Shown here: positions 58,199 to 64,000 of the stretch, piece by piece
How positions within the stretch are numbered: the first letter of the stretch is position 1
Layout: every line of letters begins with the position of its first letter
Source: Actinomadura cremea
GTDB lineage: Bacteria > Actinomycetota > Actinomycetes > Streptosporangiales > Streptosporangiaceae
DNA length: 64,000 nt
Direction of reading: 5' to 3'
Assembly: GCF_014648495.1 (NCBI RefSeq)
Contig: NZ_BMRF01000024.1
Location: 56,888 to 120,887 of the forward strand
Notes under the pieces: model-generated
Told to the model about the DNA's origin: nothing
Seen by the model: only the letters and a program-made list of their open reading frames with translations
Databases searched by the model: none
Program-made: the position numbers and the translations under genes

Positions 58199-59496
58199 CG
58201 GCCGCCGCGACACGGCGGGTGTTCCGCCTGCCCGACCTCGGCGAGGGACTGACCGAGGCCGAGATCGTCGACTGGAAGGTCGCGGTCGGCGACACGGTCG
58301 CGGTCGACCAGATCGTGGTGGAGGTCGAGACCGCCAAGGCGGTCGTGGAGGTGCCGGTGCCCTACGCCGGGACCGTCGTGCGGCTGCACGCGGAGGCGGG
58401 CGCCCTCCTGGCGGTCGGCGAACCCCTCATCGAGGTCGGCGCGGACGACGCACCGGACGACGCACCGGACGACGCACCGGACGCCGCACCGGACGCCGCC
58501 CGCTACCGGGAGGAGGAGCGGGCCGGGTCCGGGAACGTCCTGATCGGCTACGGCACGGGCCGCACGTCCGGGTCGCACCGGCGGCGCCGCGGCGCGCGGC
58601 GCGTCCCCTCCCGCCCGACCGCCGAGCCCGCGGGGCACGCGCCGCGAGTGATCTCCCCGCTCGTCCGCCGGATCGCCCGCGAGCACGGCATCGACATCGC
58701 GGGCGTGCGCCCGACCGGGCCGCGCGGGGTGATCCTGCGCCGCGACGTCGACCGGGCCGTCGCCGCCGGTCAGGCGCCCGCGGCGGCCCCGGCGGGCGGG
58801 TTCGCGGCGGAGCGGATCCCGCTGCGCGGGCTGCGCCGGGCGGTCGCCGACCGGACGGCCCGCAGCCGCCGCGAGATCCCCGACGCCACAACCTGGGTGG
58901 ACGCCGACGCCACCGGCCTGCTCGAGGTGCGGGACGCGCTGCGGGAGGCGCGGCCCGATCTCGGCATCGGGCTGCTGGCGCTGCTCGCCCGCATCTGCGT
59001 GGACGGCCTGCGGCGGTTCCCCGAGCTGAACGCGTCGGTCGACGTCGAACGCGGCGAGATCGTCCGGCACGGGCACGTCCACCTCGGGTTCGCCGCGCAG
59101 ACCGACCGGGGCCTCGTCGTGCCCGTGATCCGGGACGCGCACCTGCTGACGACCGCCCGGCTCGCCGCCGAGCTGGCCCGGCTCACCGGCCTCGCGCGGG
59201 CCGGCGAGCTGGCGCCCGCGGAGCTGACCGGCGGCACGTTCACGCTCAACAACTACGGGGTGTTCGGCGTGGACGGATCCACCCCGATCATCAACCATCC
59301 CGAGGCCGCGCTGCTGGGCGTCGGCCGCATCACCGGACGTCCGTGGGTGGTCGGCGGCGCGGTCGTGCCGCGCGAGGTGACGCAGCTGTCGCTCACTTTC
59401 GACCACCGGGTCTGCGACGGGGGCGCCGCCGGGGGCTTCCTGCGGCACGTGGCCGACCTCGTGGAGAACCCGGCGGTGCTGCTCGCGGACGTGTAG
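58195..59496 (+). CDS. 2-oxoacid dehydrogenase E2 (lipoyl acyltransferase)
   Basis: A 433-residue E2 with one lipoyl domain (residues 8-83; lipoylated Lys in VETAKAVVEV), a linker with DAPDDAPDDAPDAAPDAA repeats and a basic stretch (SHRRRRGARRVPSR), a peripheral-subunit-binding domain (VISPLVRRIAREHGIDIAGV) and the catalytic domain ending in FDHRVCDGG, the HxxxDG active site. The E3 gene is not next to it, so lipoamide dehydrogenase must come from elsewhere. It is the last gene of the operon. Confidence 0.93.
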   Translation: MTAAATRRVFRLPDLGEGLTEAEIVDWKVAVGDTVAVDQIVVEVETAKAVVEVPVPYAGTVVRLHAEAGALLAVGEPLIEVGADDAPDDAPDDAPDAAPDAARYREEERAGSGNVLIGYGTGRTSGSHRRRRGARRVPSRPTAEPAGHAPRVISPLVRRIAREHGIDIAGVRPTGPRGVILRRDVDRAVAAGQAPAAAPAGGFAAERIPLRGLRRAVADRTARSRREIPDATTWVDADATGLLEVRDALREARPDLGIGLLALLARICVDGLRRFPELNASVDVERGEIVRHGHVHLGFAAQTDRGLVVPVIRDAHLLTTARLAAELARLTGLARAGELAPAELTGGTFTLNNYGVFGVDGSTPIINHPEAALLGVGRITGRPWVVGGAVVPREVTQLSLTFDHRVCDGGAAGGFLRHVADLVENPAVLLADV

Positions 59497-59534
59497 CGGG
59501 TCCGGCTCGCCGGCGCCGGAATGAAACGCCGCCT

Positions 59535-59559
59535 CTTGATCGTTCGCAAAGTGATCAAG
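59535..59559. repeat. Inverted repeat CTTGATC/GATCAAG
   Basis: Perfect 7-bp arms (59535-59541 and 59553-59559) with an 11-bp spacer, 38 bp after the E2 stop. It could be an operator or a weak terminator hairpin for the dehydrogenase operon. Confidence 0.4.
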
Positions 59560-59572
59560 GATCGGGGGCACG

Positions 59573-59806
59573 ATGCGGTTCATGTGGGACTACTCGCGGG
59601 CGCTGGCCCGCGCACTCCGGGACGCCTCCCGGCGAGGCCGCCCCACCCCCACCGCCCCTCCCGGAGAGCGGTGGGGTCCGGCGGAGGGGCCTCCCGCAGC
59701 CGCACCGGACGACCGGGCCGACCAGGCGACCGACCGGGGCGCCCTCCGCGCGGCGCGGAGCGAAGATCGCGACGGACGTCGGCGGTCGGCCCACCGCCCG
59801 GGTTGA
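59573..59806 (+). CDS. Possible small protein (77 aa)
   Basis: A 77-residue frame starting at an ATG with GGGGG four bases upstream. The start (MRFMWDYSRALARALRDASR) looks like an amphipathic helix; the rest is Pro/Arg/Asp-rich and probably disordered. No homologous family is recognised, and the composition is also compatible with non-coding GC-rich DNA. Confidence 0.25.
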   Translation: MRFMWDYSRALARALRDASRRGRPTPTAPPGERWGPAEGPPAAAPDDRADQATDRGALRAARSEDRDGRRRSAHRPG

Positions 59807-59941
59807 ACGCTCGGCGTACCCGCATGCCCGTCCCGCTCCGCGGCGGCCGCGCGCGACGTGGCACGCGCGCTCTTTCGGCCGGTTCTCGCGGCGTGCCCCA
59901 TTGATGTCAGCTGGGCACTTGCACAACATCGGCGTCCACCC

Positions 59942-59974
59942 TTGACAGTACTACTCTATCCAGAGTGTACTGTC
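59942..59974. promoter_or_regulatory. Long inverted repeat overlapping the mce promoter
   Basis: TTGACA (59942-59947) overlaps a near-perfect inverted repeat. GACAGTAC (59944-59951) pairs with GTACTGTC (59967-59974), and inside them ACTCT (59953-59957) pairs with AGAGT (59962-59966) around ATCC; only T59952 is unpaired. This is a strong candidate operator for the mce operon at 60067. The 90-bp leader after it is comparatively AT-rich and ends in AGGAG (60050-60054). Confidence 0.65.
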
Positions 59975-60066
59975 GCTCTCTGAGTTGAAAATCACACACC
60001 TCGTATCCGTTAACGGACTGCACCACTTCGAGAATGTCGATCTCAATTTAGGAGCGACTCCTTCTC

Positions 60067-60855
60067 ATGGTGACCACGCGCATCCGCCACCGCCGGCCGC
60101 TGGGCTGGTTGGAGCCGACCGGTGTGCTGCTCGCGATCTCGCTCGAGGGCTTCCGGAAGACGTGGGACGTGCGCCGGTGGGGGGCCGAGTACGTCGAGCA
60201 GTGCTGGTTCGTCGCCCGCGTCACGACCCTCCCGGTGATGCTGATCGCGCTGCCGCTCGGCGGCACGATCGCGCTCCAGGTGGGCCAGATCATCCGGCAG
60301 ATCGGCGCGGAGTCGGGCACCGGCGCCACGGTGGTGCAGGCCCTGGTGACGCAGGTCGCCCCCATGGCGGCGGCGCTGCTGATCTCGGGGGCCGCCGGGT
60401 CGGCCATCACCTCCGACATCGGCTCCCGGCGGATCCGCGACGAACTGGACGCCATGGAGGTCCTGGGCATCAATCCCGTCCACCGGCTGGTGACGCCCCG
60501 GCTGTGGGCGGCCAGCACGGTCGGCGTCATGCTCTGCTCGCTGATCATCCTCGCGGGCGTCGCGGGCGGGTTCTTCTTCAACGTCGTCCAGGGAGGGGTG
60601 ACGCCCGGCTCGTACTTCGGCGAGGCGACGTCCCTGCTGCAGCTCTCCGACCTGCTGATCACCCTGTTCAAGGCGTGGGTGTTCGGCTTCATCGCCGCGG
60701 CGGTGGCCTGCTGGAAGGGCATGACCTGCGGCTACGGCGCCAGCGGCGTCGGACGGGCGGTCAACCGCGCGGCCGTCATCGCGGCGATGCTCGTCTTCGC
60801 GGCCAACTACGTGATCTCCACCCTGGCGTACAGCCTCTTCCCGCCGAGGATCTGA
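60067..60855 (+). CDS. yrbEA: MlaE/YrbE-family ABC permease of an Mce system (first)
   Basis: A 262-residue permease of the MlaE/YrbE family with five to six hydrophobic segments. The conserved cytoplasmic loop GSAITSDIGSRRIRDELDAMEVLGINPVHRL contains the EExDAL-like motif that contacts the ATPase. It forms the inner-membrane part of an Mce lipid importer with the next gene. ATG at 60067 has AGGAG 12 bp upstream. It overlaps the second permease by one base. Confidence 0.92.
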   Translation: MVTTRIRHRRPLGWLEPTGVLLAISLEGFRKTWDVRRWGAEYVEQCWFVARVTTLPVMLIALPLGGTIALQVGQIIRQIGAESGTGATVVQALVTQVAPMAAALLISGAAGSAITSDIGSRRIRDELDAMEVLGINPVHRLVTPRLWAASTVGVMLCSLIILAGVAGGFFFNVVQGGVTPGSYFGEATSLLQLSDLLITLFKAWVFGFIAAAVACWKGMTCGYGASGVGRAVNRAAVIAAMLVFAANYVISTLAYSLFPPRI

Positions 60856-61706
60856 TGACCACCATCGTCCCGCATCGCGCCGCCGTCGTCCTGCGCCGTG
60901 CCCGTCCGCGGCAGACCCCCGAGTTCGCCGAGTTCGTCGTGTTCTGCGGACGGGTGCTGCACCACCTGGTCGCGGACATCGGGCGCGGCCGGCACCTGAA
61001 GACCGTCGTCCGGCAGGTCAGCGACATCAGCGTCGGCGTCGGCGCGGTCGTCATCGGCCTCGGCATGGTCACCGTGATCTTCTTCATGTCGTTCTTCACC
61101 GGCACCACGGTCGGCCTGCAGGCCATCCCGGGGCTGCAACGGGTGGGCGTCGAGTCGCTCGCGGGGATCATCGCCAGCTACGCCAACGTGCGCGAAGTGA
61201 CCCCGATCATCGCCGGGGTGGCGATGATCTTCCAGCTCGGCGGCTCGTTCACCGCCGAGCTCGGCGCGATGCGGATCTCCGAGGAGATCGACGCGCTGGA
61301 GGTCATGGGGATCAACTCCCTCGCCCACCTGGTCTGCACCCGGCTAGCCGCGGCGCTGGTCACGCTGGTGCCCCTGTACCTGCTGGCGCTGTTCGCCAGC
61401 TTCTTCGCGACCCGGCTGATCTCCGTCTACTTCTTCGGCATCTCTCCGGGGATCTACGACTACTACTTCAAGCTCTATCTGCCGCCGATCGACGTGTTCT
61501 ACAGCGTCCTCAAGGTGGTCGTGTTCACGGTGATCATCGTGCTCGTCCACTGCTACCGCGGCTACAACGCCAGGGGCGGCCCGGTCGGCGTGGGACTGGC
61601 CACCGGGCAGGCCATCCGCGAGTCCATGGTGACGATCATCATGGCCAACCTGCTGCTGTCCTACATCTTCTGGGGCGACGGCGGAACAGTGAGCCTGACC
61701 GGATGA
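60855..61706 (+). CDS. yrbEB: MlaE/YrbE-family ABC permease of an Mce system (second)
   Basis: A 283-residue permease. The family loop reads FTAELGAMRISEEIDALEVMGINSLAHLV, a textbook EExDALxxMG motif, followed by membrane segments LAAALVTLVPLYLLALFASF and VVVFTVIIVLVHCYRGYNA. It pairs with the first permease. Starts in TGATG with the previous stop and overlaps the first mce gene by 4 bp. Confidence 0.93.
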   Translation: MTTIVPHRAAVVLRRARPRQTPEFAEFVVFCGRVLHHLVADIGRGRHLKTVVRQVSDISVGVGAVVIGLGMVTVIFFMSFFTGTTVGLQAIPGLQRVGVESLAGIIASYANVREVTPIIAGVAMIFQLGGSFTAELGAMRISEEIDALEVMGINSLAHLVCTRLAAALVTLVPLYLLALFASFFATRLISVYFFGISPGIYDYYFKLYLPPIDVFYSVLKVVVFTVIIVLVHCYRGYNARGGPVGVGLATGQAIRESMVTIIMANLLLSYIFWGDGGTVSLTG

Positions 61707-62773
61707 GGACCGTTGACCTGACACCCCGCTCCCGCATCCGTTTCGGCGCCATCGGGGCGACCGTGCTGACCGCCTGCCTCGTGGTGTCGTTCCTGGCCCT
61801 GCGCGAGACCCATCCGGGGTCGATCCACCTGAACGCCGCCTTCGGCCGGGCGGGCGAGGGCCTGACCACCGACTCGGACGTCCGGGTCCGCGGCGTCACG
61901 GTCGGCCAGGTGTCAGGGGTCGACCTCACCGAGGCGGGCCGCGCGATGGTCACGCTCCGCATCGACCCGGGCGTCCGGGTGCCGGCGGGCGCCGAGGTCG
62001 CCATCGTCCCCCTGTCGGCGTTCGGGCCGAAGTACGTCGACCTGCGGCTGGGCCGCGAGGAGGGGAGGGGACCGTTCCTCTCCGACGGCGGGACCATCGA
62101 GCGGACCACCGATCCGCAGGAGCTCACCGACGTCGCCGAGCCCGCGGTGGAACTGCTGAAGGCGCTCGGCCCGCAGGACCTCGCCACGATCATGGGCGCC
62201 CTGAACGGCGGGCTCGGCGGCCGGGGCGAGGCCCTGGGCGGCCTGATCGACGACTCGGCGAAGCTCCTCGGCGTGACGTCGCGGCGCACGGACGAGCTGG
62301 GCGGCATCGCCCGCGACGGCGGGGCGCTCGCCGCGACGGCGGCCGAGCACGGCGACGAGATCGGCGGCGTCATCGACGACCTGAACACGGTCCTGCCGTC
62401 GGTCACCGGCGACTCCGAGCAGTTCGGCCGGCTGCTCACCGGGCTGAACGACTCGGCGCGCACCCTCGACCGGATCCTGTCGGCCGATCCGAGGGCGCCC
62501 GGCAGGATCATCCGGTCGGTCGACCCGGCGGCCGGGGTGCTGTACGGCAACCGCCGGCACTATCCCGACCTCATCAGCAGCAGCGGCTCCATCCTCACCC
62601 AGCTGGCCGGCATCGCCAACATCCCGGGACCGCACGGGACCCTCCTGTCGCGGGTGACGGTCCACGTCGAGTCGAGCAACCTGCTCTGCGAGACGCTGCC
62701 CGGGATCTGCGGCCCGGTCGAGCCGGCGATCCCCGAGGATCCGCACGCCGCCGCCGGACGGGAGGGGGACTGA
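61703..62773 (+). CDS. Mce-family lipid-binding protein (position A)
   Basis: A 356-residue Mce/MlaD-domain protein. An N-terminal membrane anchor (FGAIGATVLTACLVVSFLAL) precedes the MCE domain (residues ~40-120: SDVRVRGVTVGQVSGVDLTE, PLSAFGPKYVDLRLG). A long helical region follows, of the type that builds the periplasmic tunnel in Mce complexes, then a Cys-containing C-terminus (NLLCETLPGICGPVEP). It overlaps its neighbours by 4 bp and 1 bp. Confidence 0.92.
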   Translation: MRTVDLTPRSRIRFGAIGATVLTACLVVSFLALRETHPGSIHLNAAFGRAGEGLTTDSDVRVRGVTVGQVSGVDLTEAGRAMVTLRIDPGVRVPAGAEVAIVPLSAFGPKYVDLRLGREEGRGPFLSDGGTIERTTDPQELTDVAEPAVELLKALGPQDLATIMGALNGGLGGRGEALGGLIDDSAKLLGVTSRRTDELGGIARDGGALAATAAEHGDEIGGVIDDLNTVLPSVTGDSEQFGRLLTGLNDSARTLDRILSADPRAPGRIIRSVDPAAGVLYGNRRHYPDLISSSGSILTQLAGIANIPGPHGTLLSRVTVHVESSNLLCETLPGICGPVEPAIPEDPHAAAGREGD

Positions 62774-63957
62774 TGGCCTCGCGCACGTCGCGCCTGGACG
62801 GGCGCGCGGCTCGCAGGTTCCTGGCCTTCGGCATCGTCACCACCCTGCTGACCGTCTACCTGGCCTTCCGGATCGCGGGGACGAGCCTCGGCGGCGGGAT
62901 GGCGCTGCGGGCGGCCTTCGACGACGTCAGCGGGCTGCGGGAGGGCGACCCCGTCAAGGTCGCGGGCACGGAGGTCGGCCAGGTGACGTCGGTCGAGGTG
63001 GACAAGGGCCGCGCCGTCGTCGGCCTGGAGGTCCGCGAGTCGCTGCGGCTCCCGGACGACTCCTCGGCGGTCGTCCGCTGGAAGGACCTCATCGGCAACC
63101 GGGAGGTCTATCTCGAGGCCGGGGCCGGGACGGTCATGCTGAAGGACGGCCGCACGCTGACCCGCACGAGGTCGGCGGCCGACCTCGGCGCCCTCGTCAA
63201 CGACCTGGCGCCGCTGCTCGGCGGCATCGACCCCGGCGAGGTCAACAAGATCCTGCAGTCGTTCGCCGTCGCGCTGGACGGGAACCAGGACGAGATCCGG
63301 CAGATGACCGCGAACCTGGGGGCGATCCTCAGGATGCTCAGCGAGCGGACCGGCACGATCGAGCAGCTGATCGCCGACTACCGGACGGTCACCGACGCGC
63401 TGGCCGCCCGGGACCGGCAGATCGCGCAGACCATCGACAACCTTTCCGGCCTCACCCGCGCCTTCGCGCAGAACCGCACCGCGATCGGGGACGCGGCCGT
63501 CCGGCTGGAGGGCCTCACCTCGGGGCTCGACGAGGTGCTCGGCGACGCGGCCCCGCAGGTCGGACGGCTGGTGGACGGCACGGCCGAGCTGATGGAGGTC
63601 GCGCGCAGCCGGATGAAGGACATCGACGAGATGATCAAGAGTCTGCCGTCGGCGCTGCAGGCGCTGCTCTCGCTCATGAGCGGCGGCAGGTTCCTGCGCG
63701 GCAACGCCCTGTGCATGAACGTCGTGTACGCCGAGACCTGCCCCTTCCCCATGCAGCTGCCCCCGCCGCCCGCGGCGGGCGGGTCGGGCGGGGGCCGGAA
63801 CCCGGCGGTGAGTCCCGAGGAGGCGCGGCTGACGCCCGACCAGCAGCGGGTCTACCGGGCGATGGTCCAGATCCTCTTCCTCGGCGACCAGACCGGCGGG
63901 CAGACCGGCGGGCAGGGCGCCCCGGCGGGAGCCGGCCGGGAAGGGGGCCGGGGATGA
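62773..63957 (+). CDS. Mce-family lipid-binding protein (position B)
   Basis: A 394-residue Mce protein. The anchor FLAFGIVTTLLTVYLAFRIA is followed by the MCE domain (FDDVSGLREGDPVKVAGTEVGQ, VRWKDLIGNREVYLEAGAG), a helical stretch (IDPGEVNKILQSFAVALDG, RDRQIAQTIDNLSGLTRAFA) and a C-terminal cysteine pair (NALCMNVVYAETCPF) with a Pro/Gly/Gln-rich tail. It overlaps both neighbours (TGATG and ATGA). Confidence 0.92.
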   Translation: MASRTSRLDGRAARRFLAFGIVTTLLTVYLAFRIAGTSLGGGMALRAAFDDVSGLREGDPVKVAGTEVGQVTSVEVDKGRAVVGLEVRESLRLPDDSSAVVRWKDLIGNREVYLEAGAGTVMLKDGRTLTRTRSAADLGALVNDLAPLLGGIDPGEVNKILQSFAVALDGNQDEIRQMTANLGAILRMLSERTGTIEQLIADYRTVTDALAARDRQIAQTIDNLSGLTRAFAQNRTAIGDAAVRLEGLTSGLDEVLGDAAPQVGRLVDGTAELMEVARSRMKDIDEMIKSLPSALQALLSLMSGGRFLRGNALCMNVVYAETCPFPMQLPPPPAAGGSGGGRNPAVSPEEARLTPDQQRVYRAMVQILFLGDQTGGQTGGQGAPAGAGREGGRG

Positions 63958-64000
63958 GCCGCTGGAAGGGCGCGTTCACCCGCTCGTTCCGCGACCGCGA
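63954..64000 (+). CDS. Third Mce-family protein, start only
   Basis: The first 15 codons (MSRWKGAFTRSFRDR) of the next gene, whose ATG overlaps the previous stop (ATGA). A short basic stretch like this precedes the membrane anchor in Mce proteins, and the position fits mceC. Cut by the window end. Confidence 0.7.
   Translation, partial: MSRWKGAFTRSFRDR

Larger units (their letters stand above)
59497..59941. other. Intergenic region before the mce operon
   Basis: About 445 bp without a confident gene. It contains an inverted repeat CTTGATC (59535-59541) / GATCAAG (59553-59559) and a short possible ORF (59573-59806). The remainder is GC-rich and shows no recognisable domain on either strand. 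The mce operator/promoter region follows. Confidence 0.5.

Noticed and set aside
59985-60854. Rightward frame leading into the second YrbE gene
   Set aside because: It overlaps the whole first permease in another frame. The second permease starts at 60855 in a TGATG overlap.
1-64000. CRISPR arrays, tRNA or rRNA genes, insertion sequences
   Set aside because: No regularly spaced repeats, no tRNA-like cloverleaf or CCA-end gene, and no transposase or integrase frame were found by reading.

Overview
The window is very GC-rich with strongly GC-biased third codon positions, tight ATGA/GTGA/TGATG gene overlaps and many GTG starts. It carries a mycofactocin cluster, F420-dependent enzymes, an Mce lipid-import locus, paired FluC subunits and a PaaABCDE/PaaZ set. 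Together these point to a filamentous actinomycete, most likely near Actinomadura/Thermomonosporaceae. That placement is an inference from gene content, not from a marker gene.

Layout. 1-29 kb is a dense catabolic island for CoA-thioesterified compounds: three acyl-CoA ligases, four acyl-CoA dehydrogenases of two architectures, two MaoC-type hydratases, four enoyl-CoA hydratase/isomerase proteins, a CaiB-type CoA transferase, five SDRs, two cytochromes P450 (one CYP142-like), two F420-type enzymes, a kinase-like protein and a leaderless substrate-binding protein. There is no thiolase. Its operons mostly start from short AT-rich divergent promoters that resemble one another. 28-31 kb holds an FAD oxidoreductase, a cytochrome b/sulfite-oxidase-fold fusion with a membrane partner, and a fluoride riboswitch followed by two fluC genes.

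32-41 kb is the mycofactocin locus: a decayed aldehyde dehydrogenase, mftR, divergent mftG, then mftABCDEF, and a convergent mycofactocin-coupled SDR with its own perfect palindrome upstream. 41-46 kb is a peptide-use operon (iclR, OPT transporter, M29 aminopeptidase, S33 peptidase) with a clear operator and terminator. 46-48.6 kb is a large M16-type protein with a helical-repeat tail.

48.7-55.3 kb is phenylacetyl-CoA epoxidation and ring opening (TetR regulator, paaABCDE, paaZ, PaaR-like operator). 55.4-59.5 kb is an Lrp regulator with a branched-chain/pyruvate dehydrogenase E1alpha-E1beta-E2 operon. After about 570 bp containing a long inverted repeat, an mce operon begins (two YrbE permeases, two Mce proteins and the start of a third) and runs off the end.

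Working together, Mce import, ligation to CoA, P450/SDR oxidation, beta-oxidation-like steps and mycofactocin/F420 redox cofactors suit growth on hydrophobic alicyclic, sterol-like or aromatic compounds. The actual substrate cannot be read from the sequence. No tRNA, rRNA, CRISPR array, insertion sequence or replication origin was seen.
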